In this document: positions 39,183 to 52,500 of the stretch, in pieces | Layout of the letters: each line of letters starts with the position of its first letter | How positions within the stretch are numbered: the first letter of the stretch is position 1 | Assembly: GCA_022818135.1 (NCBI GenBank) | Contig: JAFMSR010000016.1 | Location: 11,899,649-11,963,648 of the forward strand | DNA from: Saxidomus purpurata | Taxonomy: Eukaryota; Mollusca; Bivalvia; Venerida; Veneridae | DNA: 64,000 bases | Direction: 5' to 3' | The notes under the pieces: model-generated | The model's input: only the letters and a program-made list of their open reading frames with translations | Told to the model about the DNA's origin: nothing | Databases searched by the model: none | Made by a program: the position numbers and the translations under genes

Positions 39183-39547
39183 CGCATGTATGCCTATATG
39201 TTGTATATTTATTTCACACGTATTTTCATGTTTATAATTTGATGCTATTTTTAAACATATGTTTAAGTTTAACATTTTCAGGGATCTCGATATTTACTTC
39301 TCTTACGTTTTTGTAGTTGTACTGTTTTGATTTGAAACTCTGAAGGATCTCTGTGTGAGTTTTATTACTTTTTGTGACATTTAAATGTTTACTTTTTTAT
39401 ATCGAAACGTTACTTGCAGCTTTGTTCTGTAACAATTCTTCCTGTTTCTCTCATATTAGATGCCATCCCAAGTTGTAAAGTCCGTCTGGATCAATGTTGC
39501 TTATACAACAGGTTTTAGGCTGGGCAGTTAAAAATAGAGTATGAATT

Positions 39548-39550
<3 letters not shown>

Positions 39551-39591
<41 letters not shown>
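39551..39591. repeat. (ATA)n microsatellite
   Basis: A run of about 13 AAT/ATA triplets. No LINE tail is recognisable next to it. Confidence 0.9.
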
Positions 39592-39594
<3 letters not shown>

Positions 39595-42093
39595 AGTGAT
39601 AACAATAACAGTAACAATACTAAAATAATAATTATATACTGTAAACCATGTAATTAATTTTCACTCTAATCTGAGAATCCAGCTTTTATAGCGGATAGAA
39701 AAATGTGCAAAATTGTTATCCTTACAAAAGAGATTTTCACAATTTTGTAATTTGTTAATACAATCACACGAAATTGGTAAAACACGAACATTCATTGACG
39801 TGAAAATTGATTGGTTTACAGTAACTATTCATTTTGTATTTTAACTGCGTTGGCTTCACCCTGTTGAGTAAGAGACATTATTGCCGAGGGACAATACAAC
39901 TGTTGGTTGATGACATGTATGAGAGAAACGGGAGCGACATTATAGGTAGGAGGAACATGCTATAAACTTTAATAAATACCATACATGTACCATAGACTTG
40001 AAGATATCGATAATATTATGAAATAAGTGAAATATACATAGGGATATATGAACAGGTAATTAAGTCAAATCGGTGTAAAATACCACCTCCAAATAGAAAA
40101 GCCTTGGATCACTCAAATCCAATCACGGAACATGCATTCAAATAGGAAGTTTAAATCAAATTAAAGAAAGTGTTGTAGTTTTGATATGGGGTATAGGAAT
40201 ACTCGAGATCAGAATTGTATTGAATATACATGCGTGTATACGTATATAAGACGTAGAGATAATGGTGAATGTCCCTTTATCATTTTGGATCTACTGAAGC
40301 ACTTGTTACCAAGAAATTATGACAAAAAGGTCTGCATCAACATTCAGTTAATTCAACACAGGTCTATCATTATTCTTTGAGTAAATTTATTGTTCTCTGA
40401 ATAAAGACAAAGTGATCGTAGGACTTTAAAATTATTTAGGTTTTTTAGAACAGGAATGTACCCAGTGCTGTTATGAGTATCTATATTTTTTCAAATAATG
40501 ACATAAAAAAGCTTGATTGTGTATTGAGAGGGTGGACTTAACTGAAGATACCCAGATCCTTTAAAACTTGTATTTTTAGATTGGAAAGCATTTTATCGTT
40601 GTACTATAGCATATGTTACTTCATACCGGTGAAAATGGTGATGTTTTACAACAAAGTGTTTCTTTTATCATTTATTTTATTCTCCATATTTTGTCATTCT
40701 TCTATCACTTATTTTTTGGGCATATTTTGTCATTATTTCCTGCAATACCGTCTCCATAGACTTTCTGTTGGTATATTGAATTGCTGTTTGTGATATTTCT
40801 TTTGTATTAAGAGTAAACACTTATTGACTGATGATGAGGTGAATAGCCATATATATATATAGACCTGACTCGTGTGATATTTACCAAAGATCATACACAT
40901 GAGGTAAATCGAGAAGGATTTTAACACTTTTCTACGGTACACTTGTTTAGTGGAAAATTACTGGCTTATTGAAAGGAATGAATTGTTAGTCAAAAGTTAT
41001 TTTGTTACTATCCAATAGTCTTAGAATGTTAACATAGAATAGGGTTCCACGTTTGGTCATACTGGATATTTTTAATGTTAGAGTATACGTCTACTGTATT
41101 TAATTAATTGTGAAGTTTTTTTTATCACAATAGAACTAGAATTGTTTTTTCATTTATTTATATTTTTTTCAAAATAAATTTTACAGATATTCTATAGGTA
41201 TAAACATCGGCATTTCAGTCAATATTTTACCCCAAAATGTATTCCAGTGTATTGTAAATTTTGTTAAAGACAAGTGCATTTGGCTAGTGCGAAGTCTTAC
41301 ATGCACGCCGCAGAACTCTAGCTTTTCAGAGTAACTCTGTTTTTGCTAGTCCTTGCTTTTCTTTCGATTAGGTGGTAAAAAATGTTAGCTATGTATGTTC
41401 TGTATATAATTATTTGTTGCATTATTGAATGTATTTATAGTTAGAATGTAATGTATTGTGTACTTATAGTATTGCGATATGACTGTTACACAGCATACTC
41501 TATCTGACTGCACTTGTGATATATCCATTGACATCGGCATACCTTGTTTGTTGTTTCTATGTTTAACAGAAAGGTTAGAGAATTATGATAGAGGCCAAGG
41601 AGAGAGGTCTAGGTTCGTGGTCAAGAGGTGCTGAGAAGTGTAAAGAAGACTTTAACATTAAATTGATATTTACCTGTTCAATACAGGACTTACAATTTTT
41701 TTTACAGGAATCGAACAGATTGGTCCGTCTGTCCCGTCCCACACGTAGTCAAATTTTATTCAAAATCTAGAAGTCAGATTTTCAGTAAACTTGCTCTGCA
41801 GCATCCTCGCATTGTCCCCTTAAAACAGGAAATGGCTCTGGTCCATCACACAGGAGCCACTGTTGCTCAAAATGAAAAAAAACACCTTTAAACGTCGTCT
41901 TCTCATGAACTAATGGATCGAATGTTTCCAAACTTGTTCTGTATCATCTTGGAATTGTTTTCTTTCAAAAAGCAGGAAATGGTTCAGGTTCAGTGCACAC
42001 AAGGGAAGCTCTTACTAAAATAAGCACAAATCTTTAAATGTAGTACTACATACCTAATTACGATAATTTAGAATACTACAAAACTCTACAGTA
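39592..42093. other. gene-free stretch
   Basis: AT-rich sequence with no supported exon or named repeat. Short open frames near 40186-40380, 40581-40793 and 41585-41770 match nothing I recognise. Confidence 0.4.
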
Positions 42094-42475
42094 GTATAGA
42101 GTATTACAGTATTAATCAGAAGTATAGAGTATCTCAGTGATATAGAGTACTACAGTATTAATCAGAAGTATAGAGTATCTCAGTGATATGGAGTACTACA
42201 GTATTAATCAGAAGTATAGAGTATCTCAGTGATATGGAGTACTACAGTATTAATCAGAAGTATAGAGTATCTCAGTGATATGGAGTACTACAGTATTAAT
42301 CAGAAGTATAGAGTATCTCAGTGATATGGAGTACTACAGTATTAATCAGACGTATAGAGTATCTCAGTGATATGGAGTACTACAGTATTAATCAGACGTA
42401 TAGAGTATCTCAGTGATATGGAGTACTACAGTATTAATCAGAAGTATAGAGTATCTCAGTGATATAGAGTATTTC
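42094..42475. repeat. minisatellite, 46 bp unit, about 8 copies
   Basis: The unit GAGTACTACAGTATTAATCA plus GAAGTATAGAGTATCTCAGTGATATG recurs at exact 46-base spacing (GTATTAATCAGA near 42110, 42156, 42202, 42248, 42294, 42340, 42386, 42432). Units are nearly identical. Two neighbouring units share a CAGACG variant in place of CAGAAG, which points to unit-by-unit spread. The flanks contain decayed half units. Confidence 0.95.
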
Positions 42476-45400
42476 AATAATTTACATACTACAATATGTA
42501 TCTGTACCATAATTTAATTTTGTACTAAATTGACCAGATCATAATCGGGGGTATTAATCACTTTCGGTGATTGCTCTAGTTATGCATTGTGAATTAGTCC
42601 TCCGATAGTCACATGATGCAATAAATGTATAGATACAAACTAAAACTTGAGCCTAGTATTACGTGGCAGATTGGTAAATGGCTTTTCAATTACCAAAGTG
42701 ACTGGAAGAATTATGTCTGTTACTTTGACAAAAAACACCTTGTAAGACAAATAGAACTGACTTTAATTTTGAAATACAGAGTTACCTCTCATTTTCCTTC
42801 TAACACCATTTGCAAAAAAAATGCAAGAGAGACAAGTCGTACTGGCTTAAGACAAGGAAAACAGAGTTTTCACCTTTTTTCTAACACCCACATGCAAGTT
42901 ATAGCTTCATTCAGGAAAAACAGTGTTTCATCCATTTCTCCAAATGTTTTTTTTAATCAAGGGAAACAAGTCGTACCGACTAAAGAGAAGGAAAAGCAGA
43001 GTTATTTCCCTTAATTCTCCTAACGTATAAGGTCCAGGGGAAATGAATAAGAAAAAAACAGAGCTCCCTTTAATCACCTCATGTCATCTGCAAAGAAATC
43101 AATGGAGAAAAAACGGGCTATTTCTCGGCAGCTACGCGCGGGAATTCAACGATACTTCATTTTAATTTTTAGCACCAAGAGAAGATGCGCATATTGTCCG
43201 CGTGTTCCAGTTCTATTATTCGGCAGCTACCGAAGGTATTAGCGGTTCGCGGTCTATAGGTATGCGCTGTTCCGTCCGTATATCTGCAATTCTGTTTCCG
43301 GTTACACTTAGTTCTTCAATTATACATGTTATTTCGAACACTACTTCATGCAATTTCGTTTCCGATCTGTATCTTCCATATGCAGCGTCCGATTTAAATA
43401 TAACTTCTGACAAGCGTTACCCACACCCGAAGTGTGTGCCATGTTATCTATTCCCAAGATCACACTTAGGACTTAAACACTTTCACATGCGTGGGCCGAT
43501 ATACGATATGTGATGCCTTCCCTTGATGACTTTAGATCGAATCGTTGTAATTAAATTTTTATGCTGGTATTGACGGACCAAGGCCTGATGGTCATTGAAG
43601 TGTCTGAGTATAGTCCTTCCGTCTATCCATTTGTCACGCTTTTCCTTCCGGGACCATATATTGGCACTGGTTGGTAAGATATCATTGAAACCTGGCAGAT
43701 GTAAAAGAAAAGCTGCACGCCAAAATACCAGTACAATTTACCTATTTACAGCAAATTTTTATGCTCCTTTGTAACTTTACAATATTAATTTTGACTGCAT
43801 TTTTTACCATTCGGAGCCATATCTTATCATATGTGAATATATGTATGGTTATGCAAATGATACTCGCCAAATGTCGTCATAATCTACCTATTTATAGCAG
43901 AGTTATGGCCCCTCGTTACTTTAAAATAGTCATTAAATATAGGCAATTTTTCAGTCCGAAGTCATATCTTGGTCCAGATTGGTTAGATTTCCTTGACACT
44001 TGGTGAGAATACAATGCATTTTATGTATGATTAGGCAAATGATACACACCATATACTGTTACAATCGGCTTATTTAAGAGATGATATATGACTGCTGTGC
44101 TATTGTGCTCGGCGTTGGTGTGCCACGATGGTGTTGTAAGATGTAATTGTTTTGTATAGGAAGGTTACAAAGAAGTAGAACTGCTGGGAGTTACAACATT
44201 ATAAAATGTATAAACTGAACCATTATTGGCATTCAAATAACATACACGTCACAAGGAGACACTGGGTCATTGTGGAAACGTAGACAACAACCTCAGACAA
44301 ATGGCTACCCGGCAACCGCCCTACGGACATTGATACCGTAGCCAAGGCTAACGACGGCACCTTGTTAGACAACATATGTGTTTAATTATCACCGAGGGAC
44401 CGCACCTCTACTTTTGCAGACGATGATGATTTATTCGACAATGGATTCAGCGATGGATTGACTGAAGAACGAGCCTATACCAATAAACTGCTTAAAGTAA
44501 ATTAAACTTGCAATGCAATATACTCTTGAAAAACCCCTGTTAAAATGAGTTACTACTTGGCAAAAATCATACAGCAATAATCTAAAGTTGTTGGTGCTGG
44601 TTAATGTAAACGACAACTAACATATATATTATAATACTGAAGCAATGAATTGCTGATCGTGAATGTATATGACTGCTAGCATCATATTTAAAGACTTCAG
44701 CAGTTTAATATATAATTCGGAGCTCTACAGTTCTAAAAGTGGACTAAAGTAAGTTTTGTATGAACAGTGTAACAGAGTATTAGCCTTGAATACATATACT
44801 TATTTTCAAATTGTGGACGTTGCACCATGTATCGTTACACAGCAAACAGTCAAATCACAGTCAAGCACGTTGCCTCGAGATCTTTCGACACTTTTATCAT
44901 TTCTTTGATCATTTAAATTGTAAGAGTGTTTTAAATTCCTGATATTTCTTTTCCATAAATTTGATTGGTCTTCTTACGAATAACAGTTGATTTCTATACT
45001 AGGTCCACCACCCTCGGGCGAGGTATATATGCGGTACGACTCATTTGAACGGATGAGTGTGACCACGTGATATCTTCCGCTATTCATGTTGGCTAATCAG
45101 TTACGATATGTATGTTAATAGAATACAACCGAGTTTTTTTGCATAAATGCTTCGTTTCGTGGAAATACACATTTTTCTTCAATCTGATTTAAATCATCTC
45201 GTCAAAACGTTCTGACAACCTTTCTGCCAGCCATCTTGAGCAAACTCTTGAAAAATATGCTTTCAAAGTTTTGAAAGCGAAAGTAAAGTCTATATTTCCC
45301 CAAATAATTAACAACTATTTATAATGGATATGTTTGTGATATAAGTTGTCAGAATTGTGAACAATAAATAAATTGGCAATTGATAATAGTAAACCACTGC

Positions 45401-45640
45401 TTGATAATCTTAATTAAACACGGGAACATGTTTAAGCTATTCATTTTGATTAGCAAACAGTTTGGTAATACGTGTAAATAACTTATGCACGTACTGGTAG
45501 ATTAGTTATTTTAAAGAGATAACTCATGGTATTATAAATTATTTACTAAGCAGGTTCACGGGTTCGGAGTTTACAAAGATTTCGCTACAAAAATAGTCAA
45601 CGATGTTTAAAATAACGCGGTTCAACTTCCTCTCCAAACG
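42476..45640. other. gene-free stretch upstream of AGMO with dispersed repeats
   Basis: About 42780-43020 holds a diverged repeat with ACAAGTCGTAC(T/C)G, AAGGAAAA and CAGAGTT twice. About 43560-44100 is a dispersed repeat of the TTATGGCCCCTCGTTACTT type with two related halves (CATATCTT, ATGCAAATGATAC, TTTATAGCAGAGTTATGG). No exon was supported, including the open frames at 42625-43014 and 43202-43513. Confidence 0.45.
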
Positions 45641-45699
45641 GCGCATGCGTAAAATTTATTATACAATTATCTCCGTTATCATTACTGACCGATATATAA
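45641..45699 (+). promoter_or_regulatory. candidate AGMO core promoter
   Basis: GCGCATGCGT at 45641-45650 is close to the NRF-1 consensus. TATATAA at 45693-45699 lies 47 bases before the AGMO start codon, which would place transcription start near 45720-45730 and give a very short 5' UTR. The spacing is reasonable, but no transcript evidence can be read from the sequence and a further 5' exon is possible. Confidence 0.35.
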
Positions 45700-45745
45700 C
45701 CGAAGACTTTTATAACTTTAAAGTTACACCTACAATTTGTTCAAA

Positions 45746-46529
45746 ATGTCGAATTTTGACAAAGTGGATTTTATGACGGGAATGCGGAGGATGTTTTACA
45801 TAGTTTCACCAAATGAGACATCGTTTAAAACCGCAGAAGAAGTACCACCATACATAAATGAGGTTTGTTTACAAATGTCATAAATACTTCAGTGGTTTCG
45901 TACTCAGCATGTTTCGTACTAAATTCATTTATGTTCAATGATTATTTTCAACGTAAAGTTACTTGTAACTCTTATATTACGAAGAAAGATGTTTTACTGG
46001 CTAAATTGAATATTCATACGTTTTAGCTTCTTAAATCGAAAGTACATGCTATAGAAAAAGAAACCAAGTGTGTATGAAGTATTTTTTCAATGATGTTGCA
46101 TGAATTACTGCACATTAGAACTTCAAATCATTGTTTATTTGACGATGAACAATGCTTTAACGTATATATTTTTACTTCTGTAAATGTACAGGTACAATGT
46201 ACAGGTATAAATAGAAAAATAGAAAATGTCATGAATAGGTTATAAAACATTAAGACATCTACTCTGTAAACATTTTATCGGTTAAGTTATGACTCCACAA
46301 TCTTTACGCTATTGTGATCAGTGATTGTAGCCTTGTGGTCATGATGTCATCTTCAGTTTGTCATTACATAATAATTATTATATGTTTTTTTCTATTTCAG
46401 GCAACGCCATTTTTCTTTATGTTTATAACGATTGAGCTGATAATTTCTTTATTGAAACAAGACAAAAAATGCAGGATGAACGACGCTTTCACTTCCGTCA
46501 GTCAGGGGATGTTCTCAAAGCTACCCATG

Positions 46530-46597
<68 letters not shown>

Positions 46598-49500
46598 AAT
46601 TAATTAATTCATTGAATAAGAGAATTATTGTATGCATAAGTCTTGTCGCATTGAAATGACTCTATTCATCTATCAGATTTTAGATTAAGTTTGAGTTTTC
46701 CATTGGTAAGCAAATGCTGAGCAACTTTCGGAATCGTTCGCTATTCTTCATCGGAAAAGCAAGCTCAGATCCTGTAACCCAAAGTGGTGTGTTTGTCTAG
46801 TGTTATAGTTTAAAAAGAAGTATTTTCCTGTTTAAATATGAATAATACCAATTTGTTACATGCTATTCATTTGCAAAGTTCCTTACAGGGTCCTGGTTCG
46901 ATCCATTACTATAGAAGGCTACTCATGGGTATATAAACACTATTGTATCCGTGAACTTCCCTGGGAAAACTCCTGGACATGGTGGCTGACATTTCTCGGC
47001 GTGGATCTGGGATACTACTGGTTTCATAGATTGGCTCATGGTAATAACTTATATTTTAATTTACATGTGAAATGAATTCATATTGCACATAATTCGATCA
47101 GAGATCACATCCAATCCAACAGTCAATACAAGCAAATGATTTAAGATAGCAACAAAACCACTCGTAACTTAACGAACAAAACTTTCAATTGAGCATTCAA
47201 TACAAACAAAATATTTAAAGCAGCAATAAAGTTCATGTTAAAATGCCACTTTGACGCTTCTTTTAACCAACATTTGGGGGAAAGGAAGGGAAGGCCTGTG
47301 AATGATGAATATGTTCTTCTTATTGAAAAATTCTGTGTAGATTTAACATTTATTCCGAGCGTAACTGGCCACTAGCTATGAACAACCCTAAAATATGTTC
47401 CGAATTTATTTGAACTCGTTTTCAAGTGTACTTTCAGTCTGAAACGAGAGTATTTTCAGAAATTTAACGGACAAACTGTAAATTAAAAGTTTCGGGACTG
47501 CCTTAAGCTTATAAAAACTAAATGACATGCGATTTTGTGAATATTTTCAGAGGTGAATTTCATGTGGGCATTTCACCAGACCCATCACAGTTCGGAGGAG
47601 TACAACTTTTCTACTGCCTTGAGACAGTCAGTTCTACAGATTTATACCTCATGGGTTAGCATACCATTTTTAGCTCGCCTTTTCGAAAAAAAGGGGAGCT
47701 ATCCTACTCGCCCCGGCGTCGGCGTTGGTGTCACACCTTGGTTAAATTTTTCGTACCACCCGCTTTATTTCAAAAGTATTGGAGGCATGGCTTTGAAACT
47801 TACCATACTTGTTTACCATCATAACCTCCATCTACAGACAAGAGTACAAAACTCTGTCAAGGTTTTTGACAGAATTATGGCCCTTTTTGACTTAGAAAGT
47901 GTATTGAGCTTGGTTAAGTTTTTCGTACCACCTCGCTTTATTTCAAACCATTGGAGATATTGCTTTGAAACTAACCATACTTGTTTACCATCATGACCTA
48001 CATCAACATACAAGAGTACATAACTCTGTCAAGGTTTTTGACAGAATTATGCCCCCTTTTTACTTAGAAAATACATGGAATATGGGTAAAATCCACTTAT
48101 TGCCTTAACCCTTTGAGATATTGCTTTGAAACTTTGAATGCTTGTTTACATCATTACCCCCATCTGTAGGCAGGAGAATGTAACTCTGTCAGGGCTTTGT
48201 TTTAGAAATTAAGGCCCTTTATGGACTTAGAATCTTGGTTAAGTTTTTTGTACCAGTCCACTTTTTGGCTAAACTGTTTGAGATATTAATTTGAAAGTTG
48301 GAATACTTGTAAACAATCATGATCCCGAAACATGGGCAGGAAAAGGTAATTCTGTCAAGGATTTTATTTGAATTATGGCCTTTTTTACTTAGAAACTCAG
48401 TTAAAATTTTCATTCTTGTCCACTTGTTGACTTAACCATTTGAGATATTACTTTGAAAGTTGGAGTACTTATGTACCATCATGAGACCTATCTGTAAGCA
48501 AGAGAAGATAACTCTGTGAAAATGTTTCTTGATTTGTACTTAGAAATTCCTAGTTAAAATCTTGTGTGCCCTTAACTGTCAAAGTTTTGTTTTATAGGCA
48601 AGCACTAAAAAGTCGAGCGCGCTGTCCTACTGACAGCTCTTGTTTTGCTTATTTTACATCTCTAAAACAAGACGAATGAGAACATATACAGATCATTGTT
48701 CAAAGTAAATATATCTGCGAAGCTTTAACTAAAAACTAGCAAGTGTTGAATCACTCTCTAACTCTGGTATTTCTTGCAGGTGTTTTATTTACCACTGGCA
48801 TTGTTTGTTCCTCCATCAGTTTTTCTAGTTCATCAAGAGCTCAACATTCTCTATCAGTTCTGGATCCATACTCAGGTAATGGTGTAATCGTTTGAATACA
48901 TTCAGCCATTTTGCAGTTTTTGTTTAGTAGACCAATACAGTTGCGGATGTCATCTAATAGCAGTAAATACTCAGAAAACTAACAAGGAAGATTGCTAGCT
49001 GTAATTATTTACAAGAAAATGAACGGTAAACACAGTATCTATTAAGTCTGCGAATTTGTTGCCAATTATTCACTTACTTATGGTGGCTAATTTCTGCCAT
49101 GTCATGTAGGCGAAAACTAAAAAATTACTTACCAAGTAGCTATTTTGTCGCATTTTCGAACTGGTGGGACGCTAGTAATAACACGACAGATAAAAGGCCA
49201 AAATATGACAAAGGACAACACGATGTATATTTTCGTCGAGATTTCTAGTTGGTGCGTTTTAATGTGCTTTCGGTTTTCATTTGTCATGTTTTATCTAGTT
49301 GTTTTTTGTGTCGTGTTTTGGCTTTCATCTGTCGTGCTTTCGACTTTCCGCTACGCCAGGTCGAAAACGCAACAATTGGAATGGTAATATTTGCCACTAC
49401 CTGCTCAGCATCTCCTTTGTTCTATTTTAGTACATAAAGAGTCTTGGACCACTGGAGTACATACTCAACACACCAAGTCATCACCGTGTACACCATGGAA

Positions 49501-52500
49501 GAAATCCATACTGCATTGACAAAAACTACGCCGGCACTCTTATTATATGGGACAGACTTTTTGGTAAGCTCGAATTAACATGTCAGTTAATTCAAAAGAT
49601 TTCAATACATTGAAAAAAGAAAATATATAATACTGAAAATTTCATTTAAAACATCATATAAATGAGGAAAAAATGTCGGATCTTTTTGAATCCGAAAACG
49701 TTTTGTTTTCTTCAGGGACTTTCCAAGCGGAACAGGAAGAAGTGGCTTATGGTCTTACCCATCCTATTAACACATTTGAACCGTTTACAATACAGGTTAT
49801 TCTCCTTTTAACACTTTTGAACCTTTTACAATACAGGAAAATCTCCTTTTTACACTTTTGAACCTTTTGTAATACAGGGAAATCTCCTTTTAACATTTTT
49901 GAACCTTTTGTAATACAGGGAAATCTCCTTTTAACACTTTTGAACCTTTTACAATACAGGGAAATCTCTTTTTTTACTTTTTTGAACCTTTTACAATACA
50001 GGGAAATCTCTTTTTTTAAACTTTTGAACCTTTTACAATACAGATGAATTTCCTATTAACACGTTTGAACCTTTTACAATACAAGTTAATCTCTTACTAA
50101 CACTTTTGAACCTNNNNNNNNNNNNNNNNNNNNNNNNNNNNNNNNNNNNNNNNNNNNNNNNNNNNNNNNNNNNNNNNNNNNNNNNNNNNNNNNNNNNNNN
50201 NNNNNNNNNNNNNNNNNNNNNNNNNNNNNNNNNNNNNNNNNNNNNNNNNNNNNNNNNNNNNNNNNNNNNNNNNNNNNNNNNNNNNNNNNNNNNNNNNNNN
50301 NNNNNNNNNNNNNNNNNNNNNNNNNNNNNNNNNNNNNNNNNNNNNNNNNNNNNNNNNNNNNNNNNNNNNNNNNNNNNNNNNNNNNNNNNNNNNNNNNNNN
50401 NNNNNNNNNNNNNNNNNNNNNNNNNNNNNNNNNNNNNNNNNNNNNNNNNNNNNNNNNNNNNNNNNNNNNNNNNNNNNNNNNNNNNNNNNNNNNNNNNNNN
50501 NNNNNNNNNNNNNNNNNNNNNNNNNNNNNNNNNNNNNNNNNNNNNNNNNNNNNNNNNNNNNNNNNNNNNNNNNNNNNNNNNNNNNNNNNNNNNNNNNNNN
50601 NNNNNNNNNNNNNACCATAACAACTCTGGCTGTAAATCGTTCGCTTATTTTTAGCTCGACTGGGGAGCGAACCTACTTCGGCCTCGGCGTCGACGTTTAC
50701 GTGACATCTTGGTTAAGTTTTTCGTACAACCCCACTTTTTTCAAATCCAATAGAGGGTTTACTTTGAAACTTACAATACCTGTTAACCATCATTACCTCA
50801 GTCAAGAGACAAGAGTACATAACTTGAAGGTTTTAGTCAGAATTATGGCCCTTTTCGACTTGCATTGAATCTCGGTAAACTCCACTTTGAGATATTTCTG
50901 TAAAACTTGGAATGCTTGTTGCATCATTACCACCATCTGTAGGCAAGAGAAGGTAACTTTGTCAAGGATTAAAAAAAAATTAAGGCCTTTTTTATTTAGA
51001 ATCTCGGTTAAGCTTTTCATACCAGTCCACAAGTTGAGTTAACCATTTGAGGTATTACTTTGAAAGTTGGAATACTTTCTTACCATCATAACCCCCACAT
51101 GCAGGCAAGAGAATGTAACTCTGTCAATAGTTTCTTTAAATTATGGCCCTTTTCGACTTGGAATTGTTTAATTTTTTAAAAGTATCAATTTAAAACTGTG
51201 TGTGTTCAGGGGTATGAAACAAGTAAGTTAGATAACTCTTAAGGTAATATCTTGCTACTTACGACCCAAGATAATATCTTGCTACCTACGGCCCTTGTTT
51301 ACACTTTGAAAAAGAAACATAGATTATTCCTTTGCCTTTTACTACACACTGAGGAAAAGTCGAGCTCTCTGTTCTGCTGACAGTTCTTGTTTTCTTAGTA
51401 TTCACATTATTTCTATGGCAACAACTCAATGAACAAGCTATATTTAATATGACGCTGGTTTTTCACACGGGGAAGCTTAAAGATGTATTTGAGTATTGCA
51501 TATACTTTAAAGTGTTCCAAAAAATAAACTGTAGTAATGGATTACACTTATTGTAATCTAAAATTGTTGTTTCGTACATTAAAAGTTAAACGGTATCCAT
51601 AATATGAATGTATATAGCAATATAAAGGTATGTGTACAATTTTGTAGATTGAGCAACCTGTAAAACTGTACTCTGTGAAACTGCCACAGTGGAAATCCGT
51701 GTATGTGTTTGTACATTTTCTTCTGTTTACTGTGGGATACCAAGAACTAATGGCAAGACAAACAGTATGTATAATATAGCCGTTGTATGATAAACGTTAA
51801 ACATTAACCATTTTAATCGTTAATTAGTTTTGCATACTTTGAATCGAAGTATTTCGTACCTTGAGAGTAGTTTAATGTCCGAACCTCTGTTTAAGCACGC
51901 ATTTTCTTAACATGTATACTTAACAACTTTAAAAACTTTTGTAATAAGTAATAGATTTTGAGCATTTAGCAAAATCGCTGTTTTTGCCAAATTGTTGACG
52001 TATACAAATGAATGCTTAAATTTTGTAATGAACTTGTTCAATAAAACCAAGGGATGGCACACTCATAGTGTTCTTGAAATTATCAAATTACATTTACAAT
52101 TACGTTAAACCACTAGTTGCGTATTTGAAGTTGATAAGTATATACATTCATTGAATGATTTTAGATAAAAAAAACTTTATATTTTACACCAGTGTAGATT
52201 TAGGTTCTTATTACATTTTGTACTTACATTGAGGACTTTAGCTGATAGATCCTGGCTATTGAACCCGATACTTCCAGGTTAAAGGTTCGAAGCACCATCC
52301 CTACAGTATTGTCTCTCAACTGCTCCCCGCTCCATGCGACGGATTCATGACATGGTCATTATAAAATCATTTACCTGTTGTGCATCATTCTGTAGTGCTA
52401 CCAATACAATGTACATGTAATAATACAATGGAGACAACTTGTCTGTTTTGCAAGTTTCGCATGAACAAATAAAGTATAAGAAACCATTTTGTATATATGT

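Noticed and set aside
42094..42475. CRISPR-like regular array
   Set aside because: Units are directly contiguous with no unique spacers, and the genome is an intron-bearing eukaryote; it is a minisatellite.
42625..43014. 129-codon plus-strand open frame
   Set aside because: It overlaps a diverged direct repeat (ACAAGTCGTAC motifs), which explains its pattern.
47553..47996. 147-codon open frame starting in AGMO exon 4
   Set aside because: Only the first part, to the Trp codon ending at 47654, is AGMO. The rest is read-through into a dispersed repeat; the donor at 47655 and the next exon at 48780 restore the family sequence.
50033..50654. Open frames of about 170-200 residues crossing the N stretch on both strands
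   Set aside because: They consist of unknown bases flanked by minisatellite; the gap merely lacks stops.
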